A DNA stretch of 64,000 nt. It comes from Onchocerca volvulus (Eukaryota; Nematoda; Chromadorea; Rhabditida; Onchocercidae). A model generated the notes under the pieces. That model ran no database searches and was not told the DNA's origin. It worked only from the letters and a program-made list of their open reading frames with translations. Of the stretch, positions 51,501 through 64,000 are shown piece by piece (within the stretch, counting starts at the first letter, position 1; every line of letters begins with the position of its first letter). The translations under genes were made by a program, and so were the position numbers. Where the stretch lies: positions 7,626,001 to 7,690,000 of the forward strand of contig HG738137.1 of the NCBI GenBank assembly GCA_000499405.2, in the 5' to 3' direction.

Positions 51501-53044
51501 AAGCTTAAGTTACCAATGGTGAAAACTGAAATTGTGAAATCAAGCTTAATTTGAATTAGAAAGTTTGATTGTGTTCAGAGATTCGGAGCAATCACATTTA
51601 TAAACTGCTGTTTTGCTGTAAATTATTCATCAGTAATATTACTTTATGGTTGTCGATAGAAACAAATTACGATTTGTTTATAATTATTGATTTTGTGATA
51701 AAATAATTTTTGTTGATTGGTATGGTATTTTTTCAGGAAAGAGTTATTACGGGGGTACGATTGGGCGGTGTTGGTCCACTGATAGCTACATCACCGACAC
51801 CTCATAGTGATCCGAATTTGGTTGGCATCCAACCGGTAGATATTCATCAGTTTCCGCAGAATCCGAATATCTGGTCCGGTATGGAAGCTATGAATACTCA
51901 AGGAGGCATGACACAACCTCAGCATACATCGCTACAACCCACATTACAACAATCTTCACCCTATGCTCAAATTGTACGATTTTTCTAATTTTTAACTTCT
52001 ATTTATATCTTTTGTAATTTTTTTTAGCTTATTTAACAGTAATTTGGCGAAAGCTTAATGTTTTCTTAAATTAAAATCATAGTATGCCAAGGCCTTTGTC
52101 ATTCATTTACCAAATAACGAAAATTCTGAAGTAATATTTAAGGAACCAACTACGGTTGGTAGACTCTCGAGCTTCCATTCGATATTCGGAAACTTCATGA
52201 TCTCATGATCCAGGAATTTCTATCCTTACAACAAGTTACTCTCTTAATTTAAAAATATTAGTTTGTTGCAATCAATTCGATCAGCCAGAATTCTTTGGAA
52301 TTTAAACAAGCAAATAATAGTATGAGACAGCTGACTTTTGCACTTAATGCATGTGCGGTCAGTCTTTTGCTTTAGTTCCTGACCCGTGTCAACAGCTGCA
52401 CAAACAATACCTCAAAGTTCGCGAACCTTTCATTTTCTTCGGCAAGAAGAGGAAACTAAATAACACCTTTTCAAATGTTAACCTCTCTTCTTCCCTTCCT
52501 TCTACATGTTTATATAAATTTAACTTTATGACCATTTACGTCAGTGAAACTAGCATGTAAATTGAAGTTGAATATGAAGTATATATTACTAAAATTTTGA
52601 ATCTAACGGATTATTGCGAGCCTATACAAATGCACTTTTTTTATAGACTAATAAATTTTAATTTTACGACTCCAAAATTGTGTTTCAAATCAGTTAAACT
52701 TATTCCTTAAACTTAGAATCAATTGTTAATTAATTCAATTCCAAATTTCTGGGCTAGAATTTCGAAGTTTTAATTCATATTAATTCATAAGTTTGAAAAA
52801 ATTCAGAAGTTTTGCTTTCTTTAAAATTTATCAAAACTTATGCATCTTATTAAATCGTTTACAGATGCCGCCGCCACCTCATTATGCAGATTTGGGGAAC
52901 GATTTGAGTAGCAGTGGTTATGGTAGTATGATGTCCGGGACTGGATCGAATAATCATCTCTTTTCGGTCAACATGGGCACAGATCTCGAATTTTCGCCTC
53001 AAGTGAATGCTTCTGATTTATCGTCGCCATCGTGCAGCGAGTAG
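33584..53044 (+). CDS. lim-7: LIM-homeodomain transcription factor, Islet class
   Basis: Islet proteins are nuclear factors that specify motor neurons and other cell types with LIM cofactors. Exons: 33584-34029, 36448-36507, 36786-36850, 38990-39075, 45141-45345, 45475-45609, 46289-46403, 46689-46789, 51737-51973, 52865-53044 (TAG); all phases match. LIM1 has CIGC, HAGC, LKC, EQC and a final CKED; LIM2 has [15 protein letters not shown] and CRDC. The homeodomain (46289-46770) is near-identical to Islet: [41 protein letters not shown] helix 3. The first exon encodes about 148 residues rich in Gln, Ser, Asn and Gly and has no ATG before its late in-frame ATG at 33903, so a start lies upstream. 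A possible first exon at 32441-32514 (MDELSPSSS) ends in the right phase at a weak GTGCGA donor, giving a 567-residue protein. The 45141 acceptor ends TTAAG, not CAG. Confidence 0.92.
34030..36447 (+). other. Intron 1 of the Islet-class gene
   Basis: 2.4 kb of AT-rich DNA between a GTTAGT donor and a TTCGCAG acceptor. It has long A and T runs (34764-34783, 34941-34950) and no supported coding sequence. Frames at 35134-35325 and 35947-36162 lack splice context or family likeness. The next intron (36508-36785) starts with a GAT trinucleotide run at 36514-36540. Confidence 0.6.
39076..45140 (+). other. Large intron between the LIM1 and LIM2 exons
   Basis: 6.1 kb with no supported exon. It contains simple repeats (CATT units at 42709-42736, poly-A at 39680-39703, poly-T at 44369-44391) and several short open frames that are phenylalanine-, lysine- or isoleucine-rich translations of them. 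Long introns in Islet genes commonly hold enhancers; nothing in the sequence identifies one here. Confidence 0.6.
46790..51736 (+). other. Large intron after the homeodomain exons
   Basis: 4.9 kb intron. It includes a TG/TATG microsatellite (50126-50180) and, directly after it, about 500 bp (50216-50760) with distinctly higher GC content. The start of that block has a perfect 6-bp stem with a 3-base loop (TGAGCC GTA GGCTCA, 50214-50228) and then AGTTCAAAT, similar to the T-arm of a tRNA or a SINE B box. Full tRNA structure was not found. The frames at 49596-49868 (minus) and 51171-51416 (plus) are not supported. Confidence 0.5.
50126..50180. repeat. TG/TATG microsatellite in an Islet intron
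   Basis: Alternating TGTG and TATG units, interrupted. Same unit family as the tract at 18074-18173. Confidence 0.85.
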
Positions 53045-53662
53045 AATTATTGATCCCTCAATTTCACTTATGAAAAATCTTCCTTAGTGCTGAAAATTCT
53101 CGAAAAAAATCTCTAAATTTATTGCTATTACTTATTTATGTACTGAATAATTTATTTATTTCGATCATATTTTGCTCATTACCTCAGTATTTAGAATAGC
53201 ATTTTTCCAACTATTCCAATTTTTTGCTTAAAATCATTTTTTTCAAGATGCAGTTCCAATCTGGAATTGAACCGAGAGAGACAAATTCATCAGTTCAAAA
53301 CTTTTTTTAAACAAATGAGGAGATTTCCAGAATTGCATCCAGAGAGATCTTATGGATAATTCCTCCTTATGCTGCTAATGTCGATGGCGGTTATTACGTA
53401 TCTTAGTGTCCAAAAAAAGTTGACAAAATGTTTGTTCAGTACAAAATGCAGGGATATTGCTTTGTTGCATTGTTGTACATAGCAGTGGTTCATAGATGCC
53501 AATATTCTTTTCTTGCATTTATTATCATTTCTTAAATTAATTGTTCAAATTCTAAACTTCCGTCATGCAAATTAGACATAATTCATTAAGAAAAGAAACT
53601 TGATCTTTCATAGAAAAAATGTATAAATATGAAATCCACACATAGTCTTTTCATTAAATTTA

Positions 53663-53668
53663 AATAAA
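53663..53668 (+). terminator. Candidate AATAAA signal of the Islet-class gene
   Basis: AATAAA about 620 bases after the stop at 53044, followed by a second at 53780. No closer canonical hexamer was noticed, so the 3' UTR would be fairly long for a nematode. Confidence 0.35.
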
Positions 53669-56600
53669 AAAGTTTTTCTGAAATGCAGCTAAATAGTTTG
53701 TTGTAAATGATCACATAGCTAATTTTATGTTGTGATTTTTTGAAAATTGTTGGAATAATCTTTAAAATCTAATGCACGCAATAAATTATTTGTGAAATCG
53801 CTTTTGTTTAATCTTATTTCAAACTTCTATTTGTGAGTTAGAATTATGTTTCAACAACTTGTTAAGGTTTGAAAAAAAAAAAAATTAATTAGCTGATTTT
53901 TAAATGGTGATATCTATTGTCATAAAGCAGCAATACAATTTATTAGTAGCCACGAAATTTTAAGATTTCCTGATTTTGAGAAAGGATATTTCATAGATAA
54001 TCTTATTTTATGAAGATTAATAATTACGAAAGAACAGAAATGATTCGCTGAAGGATTGCAAAGTTTTCTAAAAAAAGAGGGTATAATTGTTGGTTTGCAA
54101 ATTTTTCAAAATAAAATTATTCTTCCTGTAATCCTATAGAAATTTCATTATTTTAACAAATTTCGTAATGTTTGTTTGGGTAATTTTTTTTGAATCAATA
54201 ATTTTTTTTTTTGCCTTATTTGAATTTTTTCCATATTGTCATCCATTTTTTCTCTTTTACAATGAAGCTTCACAGTTATTTCTTTTTGAATTTAAATTAA
54301 ATTATTTTAATTGAGCATAAATTGTAATTCTGCAATGCAAATGCTACAAACATAAACTTACTGTGATTCCGCATTTTATTGACTTATTTTAGATGCATCG
54401 TTGCAAAATGCTAATTGGCGAAGAGAAAATAACAAAATCAAATCAGTGCTAAATGATTGTCCAATGTAATAAAATCAATCAAGATTAGGCTTTTTTCGAC
54501 AGCCTAGTAACTCGTAATGTGCCTAAAAAAGAAGCCATTAGTACTAAAATATCCGAGTAACAAGACTGGAAATATATCAAGTAGATTACATACATAAAAT
54601 AAATTATAGGAAATTTTCCTCGAATTGTTTCAAAAAACATTAAAAGAGACATAATTTAAAAGACGATTTCTCTTATCTTTTAATTCAAATTTATGAATCT
54701 GTTGAGGAAAATTAAAAAGAATAAGTAGATTAGACATGTGAATGCTTCAAATAATAGCTTAATTAATTTATCAAAAATTGACAGATATTTCTTGCGGAAA
54801 TAATTATCACTAGATTCATTAAAATTGCTTGAACAGTAAAGATTAAAATTTTAGAATTAAAGATTAAAATTTCCATGTTTTCCTTTCTCAAGCTATCTTT
54901 ATGTCAATCTTAACATTACTTCAAATAATTCATATCTCCTGGTCGCTTATGTTTTTACGATAGACTTGAGGTGTGCTTTTAAGATTTTAAGATGGATGTG
55001 ATATTCCACGATATGTTGGACTGATATACCGATAGTGAATTATCGAATTAAAGTTATATTATTATTAAAATTCTAAAATAAGCATAAACGAGAGTGAAAA
55101 ATAATCAAAAATTCCTTCCTGCAAACAGTTGCTTCTGACAATCATTTTGTGGCTCTATTTGTACGCGGTAATACTTTCATCCTAATCATCCGATAATCAT
55201 TCAATTCTGGCAGGTTGTCATACTTATAGGTCGTTAAAGAAACTGTAGTAAAAAGACAAAAAAAAAAAAAAAAAAAAGGAAAAACATAAGCAGCGGAATA
55301 TTCAGGGATCCGAAGTACGATTTAACCATAAGAAATTAACTTAATTTTATTTAAATTTCCCCATTTTTCAAAATATATTTGCTATCAATTCTGTTTCTTC
55401 CATGGAATTTGTTACCAGTTTTAGAAATTTCTTAACTCTGTTTTTTGGATTTCATAGTAACAATTTCAATTAACTTTTACCGTTTTAAAACGAAGGAGTA
55501 GATTCATTACTCTTTCATAGTTGAAGAACTAACTGTTCAAGCAAATCTTTCCTCATGAAAGTCCATAGAAATCATGTAATGTGTCATCGTTGATAATAAG
55601 CGATGATAAAACGGTGATATCTTTCTGAATTGCAAATTAAAACAACACTTAATTATGATAATGTCAGCATTTCACCATGTAAATTCGATATTCTCTAAAG
55701 AATTCACTCGATAGCACTATTCCATGTGTGCACGGTATGTTTACTTGACTCATATTTGAATGTGTAATCCAAAATGTCCACAAATTCTCGATCGATCACT
55801 GCAAATCTCGAGATCCTCATATTTCTGCCTGATGAGCATATGTGAATGTATCTGTGTTTGTTGTTACCTAAACTAAAGCAGAAAGAAAGGAGAAATGAAA
55901 TAAGATATATTATTATTTATAATGGACGACTTGTGATAAGAAGGATGACAAGAGATGGGAGAGTAATTTGAGATATTTTAATGGTTTGCATGGCAAGCAA
56001 TGATACTGATTAGATAGATTATCGATGAATTAGTTTAAGCAAGAAATAAATGATCCATTTCTTATCACAAATTCAAATATTCATCTAAACTTTTATCAGG
56101 TTATCATACTGAGCTCTCCTTGAATTCTGCACGAGCAATGATAATTTATGTCAAAATAAAGCCGAATTTCAGAGAGATAGCCATTGAGAGTAGCAACAGA
56201 TGGAGAAATATCTTTCTAACACTGATATGATATCACGATTTATCATTTTCCTGTCAAGTGTCAGTGCGATAAGTTTGATATTACTGGAATGTAAGAGCAT
56301 GTTAAGAATAACTACTTCAATCCCATCCGTCCTGAATTTATCTTATATCATTTTAAAAGTACCACTCATTGAAAAGTTATTAGCGAGTAAGAAGGATATT
56401 GAATTACATAGATTTGTAAATTATTTAATTTTTCTGAAGGAAATTGAAAATTTAAAGGAAATTTGAAAATTCAAGAAATGGAGTTTCAATTTACTGAACT
56501 CAGATTTGGATTCTTTTTGAACAATAATAAATAAAACTACAGATTTGTAGTTGGAGGATGAAAATGAATTTTAAAAAAAGAAGAAAAAGAATTTAAAAAA

Positions 56601-59600
56601 AAAAAGAAAAGAAGATGGAGACTATGTAATTTAATGAGATAAATAGAAAGAAGACATGGCTCTCCACTTTATTGAACTAAATTTTAGCAAATTAGTATTA
56701 TTAAGATGAACAGAACGGAGACAGGCCAGGTCAGAGGTCAATCATGCACATCTGTGTTGTAACGTTTCATGTCATTTTATTTTTGCTTATTATGAAAAAA
56801 TTATTCAGTATCAGGACGATTATTTAATAAATTGGGGGAAGTTGACAGGAAATTCCTGGAAAAATGCATGTGATAAGAGAATAGGATAGAACTATCCTGA
56901 AGTAGTTAAACCAGGAAATAATCATTTTATGTGATATATTGATCAATTTTAGATCGAATTTCAATTTATAAATGGAAAATTTCAACATTTAAATACTTAG
57001 TAATTAATCCCTAAATCTCAATTCGTGGAATCAGGAATTTCAACATTAAAAAATTAAGTAATAAATTCCCAAAATGTTAGGCATTGCTTTTAATACCATC
57101 GCAATAATTATTATTTCTGTTTACACTGCAGATTGGACATACTTTTTTCTCAGCTCTTTCTTTATAAGAGAAACTTGATAGATTTCAAATTTCAAAAGTT
57201 CAAAAAGTGGCAAATTACCGAAGTTTAGGGTAAGTATACTGTAACTAAGGCTTCTCTCCATCTCTTTCAGGAAAAAATGGGAAATAATGAGAAGAGATGA
57301 GATTATGCAACCATAAAAGCGATGTAGTGAAATGGCAGATGTCTGTACGTGTTCCCTTTAATTGGACAATAACAGGGCGGCTTCCATTTATGGTACCATC
57401 CATTTATCCTGTCAAGCCAAGGCGAATGATGATGATCTTTTGGCTTCTTGATGAAAAATGGATTACAACCTAATTTATCTCTCAAATTGCTCTTTTCGAA
57501 ATTGTTGAAATTTGAACAATTTGCAATCACTAATTGGTTGTTCATCTTCATTTCGGCATCGTTTCATTGCAATATGTATTTGTATGTATGTCACACATGG
57601 CGATATTGCTATTCTTAAATTGACCTGAACATGGAAAATATGCCAAGGGAACGATTGAATTGAGGAAATTTTAAAATAATTTTAATCATAAAATTGATCT
57701 AAAATAATCCAAACATCGAAATTATAGTAAAAAGTTCCCAAGACAATATCAGTTACATTTTACCTACTTTTTCCAGCATTTTCATTCATTGTGGTACCAT
57801 TTCGATCAAAAAAAAAAAAAAAGAAAAAAAGAAAAAAATTCATTCATTCCAGATGGATGCGCTAGAAAACATACCATAATTTAGAATAAATTATACAGGC
57901 AAGAACCATAGCACCGACTTCTATTTTTGCCGATCTCACCCATTAGCGCATTTTCTTGTGACTTCTTATGACCGTGAATGATCCTATTGAGATACGCCGC
58001 GATAACTAAAAGGCTTCAAAAAAAGGACCGAAATGCGGGAGTAGTTCGGTACACGGTAATTATGACATTGTTCGGAAGAGTTAAGTTAATAATAATATGA
58101 AACCATCTTTGAACAAATAATACTGTTCTTGCTCGATGAATATCATAATTTGATCACAATTATTATCCATAGGGATCAGCTTTTATAAACCTTTCTAAAT
58201 TAATTATTAATGTAATTCTTTTTGATCGGAAATTTTCATGAATCGATTGGAAAAAATCGATTATATCAGAGAATATCACCGATATTGGAAGAGTTTTATT
58301 TATATCTTTCGATGTGAAAATCCATCTATCTGATCGCGCAACAAACCTTATATTTACTACAAATTTTTTGTAAAGAATACAACTTTATATTGAATGATTC
58401 TGAAACTTTACATATGGCATGTTCATTCAAGAATCAATCTAAACCATTATAATTAGAGCTGACATATGATTAAAGCAAACAATTTCACAATTATAAAACT
58501 TTCGTTTGACATAATCGCTCATTAATTTAACATTGATAGCATGAAAAATTTTCAAGATCAATTTTATCATTTATGGATTCATTTTTAAATTATGACTGAA
58601 TTAAACTAATTAATCCATTATTTCTTATATTCTATGAATACTTAAAAAAAAACAGGAAATGAAGGATGAAGAATTTGAAAAAAAAAAAGATGTTAAATTT
58701 GACTAGTTTAATAGTTTATCCAATAAATTATATATATCTATTTGTCAGAAAAAAATCTAAATGTGAACTTTTTTTCGGCGGTATTTTGACATAAATCATT
58801 GATGTTTAAAGCAGATGAAGTGAAGGAAGAACTTGACGTAGCTGTAAATCATGCTGCAACCGGAGCAAGCTCTATCAAGTGACAATCCGACCCGAATAGA
58901 TTGCCAATCCTTCTTTTTCCTGAACTTTTATTACTGTTTCGTAATTTATCATATTTCCAGATCAGTAGTACATACAATTCACCATATTCCTGAAAGTTTG
59001 TTCATATATCACAAAATTGAAGCATAAAAAGGGATTTATGAAGTGAGGTACTGCTAAAATAATGAGATATCATTCAGAAAAAATATTCGAGTTGAACTAA
59101 TGCGACATTTTAAATTCAAATTTACTTAAGATATTGGAACGACTAATATTTTTTTCAGAAAAAAAAAAATGCAAAAAGTTACAGAAAAATTTCGCGGCAT
59201 TAAGTTCCATGCAATTTTCACAGGATAATGTTAAATTACAATACAAGTAATTAAAGCTAATTTTGCGGCTTTATACATAAAACGGGAAGGTAATAGAAAA
59301 TGATAAGAGTAATTTGGATTAACTTTCTGCCAAAAAAATTATGATCAGGTCATAAAACCAATTAATTTGAATAATCTGAATTCAAAACAGTACTTGATGA
59401 TTGATGTTAATGTAGTTAAATACATTACACCTAAATATAACAATTGATAAAAATAAAATCAAAAATTGTAATTAAATATAATAAACCATAATAATGCTAG
59501 ACGATGTAAATAAAATAATTGTTATTCTGAAATCATGAAAATCTTATTATACTTGGATCCATAAATCATTTTCAAAAAACTTCAATCTTTCGTGTGGCGT

Positions 59601-60582
59601 TTGTTGAACTCTTCTCGGAATTGTAGCTAACAAATCATTTTATTTGCCCAACTGTTGAATAATTCAGAAAAACTCTTACTTTTTTTTTGGAAAAGAAATG
59701 CGTGAAGACCACACACTCCGTGCAAAAGGTCTAGTGGCTGGCTTAGAAGCCAACATCAAAGGCTACCGATTAAACAAACATTTCAACAAATGCATAATTT
59801 GTTGCAGGCAATAATTAGAAAGTCTTTTGAAACTGAAAAAAAAAGAAAAAAGAAAGAAAAACACATAATAAATGAAATTATTTGGATCTTAGAGAAAAAA
59901 TTCCTCGCTGAATATTTTTAATACACAAGACTATTGAGGGACTTCCTAGCAAATTTTATTTTTGAAAACAATTTTTAAATAAACCTTGCTTTAAGTTGAT
60001 CATCAAATATCCAGCCTCGAATATGTATAATGCCTAGTACCAATAGCCAGCAAGTATGATACATCAAACAATTAGGCGAATTATTCGCTTAATCGGGACA
60101 CTAGCAATTACTGCTTTGAATTTCATACTCTTCAGAGTACAGTTGAAAATTATTATGGAAATCTAGGTCCAAAACATTTGAAATAAATTCTTCATTCTGC
60201 TAACAGCGATAAGTCTTCCAGTTTTCGAAGCATCTTTTAGCAGTGCATCTTATTTCAAGCCTTTAAATTACCAAAATTCTGACTTTTGTAGTTTTAAACA
60301 CATCATACTCATTCTTTATTGCGAAATTTAAACTTTTTCCCTCCTTTATGCAGTGAAAAATTAACAGAAATTATGCAACAATTATTTTTCAAATATGTAA
60401 CAATACAATTTGACAGATAAAACAACTCAATTTTTTGATCTTATATTGAAATTCCCAAATTCCTGACGGAAACAATCATAAGTTTCCTTTAAGTGATGTG
60501 GAGGAAATTTGAGATTTTTGAACTTTGAGTTTAAAAAAATTAATAAGCGATCAAAAAAAGCAACCAATTAAATATTATTAAA

Positions 60583-60588
60583 TTTATT
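60583..60588 (-). terminator. AATAAA polyadenylation signal of eIF3i
   Basis: TTTATT on the + strand reads AATAAA on the minus strand, about 162 bases beyond the eIF3i stop codon. This distance suits a nematode 3' UTR. Confidence 0.5.
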
Positions 60589-60749
60589 CACGCAAAAATG
60601 CGATGAATGACAATATTTTCGGACATCCTCATACTGCATTTCTCCTTTAATCATCGTTTCCATTATCAAAAAAAGGAAAAAAAATCTTTTTTAATAAAAT
60701 CGAAATTATGAGAACCCTCCCTTCCAAATAATATAAAACATATTTGGTA

Positions 60750-63355
60750 TCAAAAGTCATAGTCAAATTTTAAATAATCTGCATCAAATTCTTGAATACG
60801 AACATAACCATCTTCACCACCCGATACCACACAATTGCCGCTTGGATGGAACGCCAGAGTATTGATTGGACCGAAATGTCCCTTGAAACGGGCAAACTCT
60901 TCTTCAAATACCTGCAAAAAAATTGATATATTACTTTAGTAATGATTTCTTTCAGAAAATTTATAACACTCTGAAATTCAAAGATATCGAAAAAAAAGAA
61001 CAATGAAACCCTATTTCGAAATTAAAATCAAATCAAAACCAATTTAATCGCTTACTAAATGATACAACTTCGCTTCAAAATGACCAGAAGCAGCTGTCGT
61101 TTGAGTTACTTTCATTGCTTCTTCTCCACCACCCAAGATAACGTGATCTCGAATGGGTGAGATCGCTGCCGAGTTAACCGGACGTTCAGCCCTAAAAATT
61201 AGAAATGATAAATGAAGTGAAACAATATTTCAGGTAACTGAAAACTTTATTTTCAGATGAAATTGAACTAGGTACTGACAAAAAATCTGTCCGTTTCAAA
61301 GAACATAAAATAAAAAAGCTATTAGAATGTCAGAAAAAGTTTTAATTTTCTGTTTTATTGAAAACTAAAAGCTTGCTATTTTCAACAATATATGATAAAA
61401 CTTACTTGTATGTCTTTAAGCAATCTAAAGTCCTCGCGTCAAATAAACGAGCTGTTTTATCTTTGGAAGCAGTTATCAAGAAACTTTCGTCAGTGCTCAT
61501 CTGCATATCATTAATTTGAAATTTGTGAGCTTCATCATTAAAATTTACAATGTCATCTCCTTTACGTATATCATATTGGTGAACATTTCCCTTTTCATTA
61601 CCTGTAAATAAATTACGTAAAGATACTAATAGAACATAGCGTTCTGTTTGATTAGTTAAGTAGATATCTATTCTGAATATCAGTAACAAATTTTTCCGAT
61701 CTACCAAAACTATAACTTTTATGAAATCCTTTAGCAAGTTGGATAATAGAAAATTATAGGGGGAATAATTACGTCAATAAAAAAAATCAAAATTATCTAA
61801 AATTTAAAGCCAACAAGTCTTTATTGCAATTGCACTTTTGGATGTTATCAAATAGTTAATTTCTTTGGTAAGACAAGCTAAAAACTTAAAACTTTATAGC
61901 CATAAGCCTCATAAGTGATGTAATCATAAAATAGTGAACATTCGTAAAAGAGTCAATCAAAGCGATTCGTAGTTTTCAAGGAAAAATTTAGTTTCGCAAT
62001 ATGAACGAATTTAGTTATGTAGACTAAAAATGTTCAAATAACAAAAGAAGACAACAAAACATGCTCTCGTCTCATTTCTAGTTATTTCTACTTAAATTCA
62101 TTTAATGAAAAAAAAAAAAAAAAAAAACATAAGACCTTCTCTAAAGAGAGGAATACATGCTCACCTACGCAAATTGTGTCATCCAAGTGTGTCCAAACGC
62201 AAGAATTAGCTTGTGTCTGAAGTGATTTCTTAAATACTGGTTGATTTTCGCCACTCATTTGTGATCCGTCTCGTATATCATACACGCATAATGAAGCCTC
62301 AAAACATATGTCGTCACAAAGACCAAAAATTAGAAAATAAAGATAACTCGAGGTTGGATGGAGCAGATCATTTCAACTTATTTTTCCCAAATATTTTAAA
62401 CTTATTGGATCTGCAAAATTCTCTTATTTAATCTATAATTACTCAGTATAATCATTAGATCTATTTTATTATTCAGTTTATCGCATCAGTTACGCTAGGA
62501 CATTGTAGCCAGATATGGCTTCAAATTAACCTTCTGAAAAAAGCTTATTTATCGCTAGAAGATTTCAGTCAATCCTACCGTGCTTCCGCACTAATCAATA
62601 AAAAATAATATTTATTGAAGTCTCTAATAATAATAATATGAAAATTAAGCATTCGAATCAGCAAACTGCAATGAAAGAAATCATTACTGATTATGAATGA
62701 CATTTCTTTAAGACTATTTCAGCTTTCTCTTCTTCCTGAAGTAGAGCCACATATTAAATAATGCTTGAAAACTAGACGAACCACATTCTGTGTCATTTTT
62801 ATAGTTGTAAAACCAATCAAATTCCCACTGTAAGATAAGCTAATAGATCGTGCAGCTGTTGGCGTTGAAATTGAATTTATCACATCGCCTGTCTCGCAAT
62901 TCCATAACTAAAACGATTTTTTGCTTATGATAAATAAACAGGAAGAGGCAAGCAAATGCGAAGCAAATCATTATAAAAGAATGTTAACTGAAGACCGAAT
63001 AATCGAAATATAAATTTAAGGATAAGTCTAACACTGTTCTTCATATAATTAGAAAAAAATTAAAAGTATGTCCATGCAAGAATATACTAAAAATATTCGC
63101 ATCAGTAAAAATAAACAGGCTTACCTTAACAAATACATCACCAGAAGCAGAGCAAAAATGTCGCGTATCCCAGGAGATATCGATATCCCAGATAACACCG
63201 TTGTGACCATCATATGTTCCGATCCGCTCACCATTTTCCATATACCATACGCATGGACTTTTATCTTTTCCAGCTGAGAATAACAAATCGCCGTCTCTAT
63301 TAATGCGTACTCGAGTCAATGCACGGTCGTGACCTTTCAGTGATAACGGTTTCAT
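60750..63355 (-). CDS. eif-3.I: Eukaryotic translation initiation factor 3 subunit I (eIF3i), WD-repeat protein
   Basis: eIF3i is a seven-bladed WD40 beta-propeller of the eIF3 complex, which loads the 40S ribosomal subunit with mRNA and initiator tRNA in the cytoplasm. Exons in transcript order: 63355-63125, 62907-62785, 62297-62165, 61601-61406, 61191-61056, 60911-60750 (TGA). Every phase fits, giving 326 residues; the human protein is 325. Conserved landmarks: [14 protein letters not shown] at the start, [100 protein letters not shown] and an acidic aromatic C-terminus. The start ATG lies 8 bases after a TTTAAG acceptor-like site, suiting trans-splicing. The exon 3 acceptor is TTTTGAG rather than TTTCAG. 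The gene is complete and looks functional. Confidence 0.95.
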
Positions 63356-63903
63356 CCTTTTCTCTTAAATTTAAATGTGACAAATGCATACATCATCATA
63401 TTATACCGTAAAATGAACGGAGGGCAAAGTTTGTAACAATATTTGTAACTAATAACAATGATATCTCATCGTTCATTCTGTTGTTACATTAAGAAAGTGT
63501 AAATTATCGTTCTGTTTTATTACTTCATTCTCAATCTCTAGTATTCCACATATCATACCAATTACTAGCTTTGTTTCGAAGCTTACTGCATCACCATCTC
63601 AAGGACAAAAGGTCACAAGCCTGCCCATGTACAATCAACTAATCCGGGGTCAAATCTCGCTCATCTGGAGTCCAAGGTAAAGTAAGACCTGAATAGAAAA
63701 TATGGTATCGATATGTACAACATTGCGTCTCAGCATGACTAGTTATTCATTCTAGTCTGTGTTTAGTGGATTTCATAACTTTACTTTTCAGTGAGTTGAC
63801 GATGTGGATTAACCTAGCCAGGCTATTCCCTACTTCAGTTGGCAAGACTCTAATCTTCTGGCCTGGATATGAGAAAACTTTACTGGGATTATGAATTATG
63901 AAT
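63356..63903. other. Upstream region of eIF3i
   Basis: Contains the promoter side of eIF3i. From about 63590 to 63860 base composition becomes less AT-rich, with a GGGGTCAAATCTCGC stretch (63655-63669) faintly similar to a pol III B box. I could not fold a tRNA around it. No coding exon is supported. Confidence 0.4.
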
Positions 63904-63951
63904 GTTTGAATTTAGATTCTAGAATTCATAATCTAGAACCTAAATTCAAAC
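63904..63951. repeat. Inverted repeat, 20-bp arms with 8-base loop
   Basis: The left arm (63904-63923) begins GTTTGAATTTAG and ends TCTAGA. The right arm (63932-63951) is its reverse complement at 19 of 20 positions. The loop is ATTCATAA. It would form a stable hairpin in single-stranded DNA or RNA on either strand. It may be a miniature inverted-repeat element, a transposon end, or a structured site. The window ends 49 bases later, so a larger element cannot be excluded. Confidence 0.85.
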
Positions 63952-64000
63952 AAGAAGCATTCTCTAGAAGAGGATGATTGCATCAATCGGATATTTAAAA

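Larger units (their letters stand above)
53045..60749. other. Gene-poor region between the Islet-class and eIF3i genes
   Basis: Convergent 3' ends: the Islet-class gene ends on the left and eIF3i on the right. The left end is 3' UTR. The rest is AT-rich with A runs (55258-55276, 57807-57837). I saw no supported exon. The frames at 56200-56466 (+) and 57303-57551 (-) have no recognisable similarity or splice partners. Somewhat GC-richer patches at about 57300-57480 and 58840-58920 remain unexplained. Confidence 0.5.

Noticed and set aside
57303..57551. 82-codon minus-strand frame with several Trp, Cys and His residues
   Set aside because: No known domain, no splice or trans-splice context, and no neighbouring exons. 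Kept only as a slightly GC-rich patch.
63655..63669. Possible tRNA gene (B-box-like GGGGTCAAATCTCGC)
   Set aside because: No acceptor stem, D-arm or anticodon arm could be placed around it.

Overview
The window looks like nuclear DNA from a nematode, most likely an AT-rich parasitic lineage such as a filarial or other spirurid worm. The AT content is very high. Coding exons are short (58-446 nt), with GT donors and mostly nematode-style TTTCAG/TTTTAG acceptors. Every recognisable protein is eukaryotic and most have known nematode relatives. The filarial placement is inferred from composition and gene style. I read no species-specific marker. All gene models were built by hand from splice signals, reading phase and family motifs.

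Layout. (1) About 0.4-4.7 kb, + strand: an OCRL-type inositol polyphosphate 5-phosphatase with only a catalytic domain (copy A). (2) 5.7-12.2 kb, + strand: a paralogue (copy B) with catalytic, ASH and RhoGAP-like regions, the OCRL/INPP5B architecture. The catalytic exons of A and B match in phase and almost in length, so they form a tandem duplication. (3) 13.6-16.3 kb, + strand: a BSD-domain protein of the SYAP1 family. (4) 16.3-21.6 kb: non-coding, with a TG microsatellite, a CC-rich degenerate tetranucleotide tract, a 24-bp tandem array and a short insertion bounded by 15-bp direct repeats. (5) 21.7-23.8 kb, + strand: a short Headcase (HECA)-family protein. (6) 23.8-32.4 kb: mostly AT-rich DNA with two tandem arrays and one unexplained minus-strand ORF. 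(7) 32.4-53.0 kb, + strand: an Islet-class LIM-homeobox gene (C. elegans lim-7 type) with long introns and an unusual low-complexity N-terminal exon. (8) 53-60.7 kb: gene-poor. (9) 60.75-63.36 kb, - strand: a complete six-exon eIF3i (WD-repeat translation initiation factor) gene. (10) A near-perfect inverted repeat lies close to the right edge.

The genes do not form one pathway. They combine membrane phosphoinositide turnover and Rab/Rho-linked trafficking (OCRL-like pair), adaptor or signalling functions (SYAP1, Headcase), neuronal or muscle transcription control (Islet) and translation (eIF3i). I found no convincing tRNA, rRNA, CRISPR array or intact transposon, and no clearly new multi-gene system. 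The most distinctive items are the diverged 5-phosphatase duplicate, the Islet N-terminal extension, the truncated Headcase-like gene and the dimeric TGATAA-containing tandem array.
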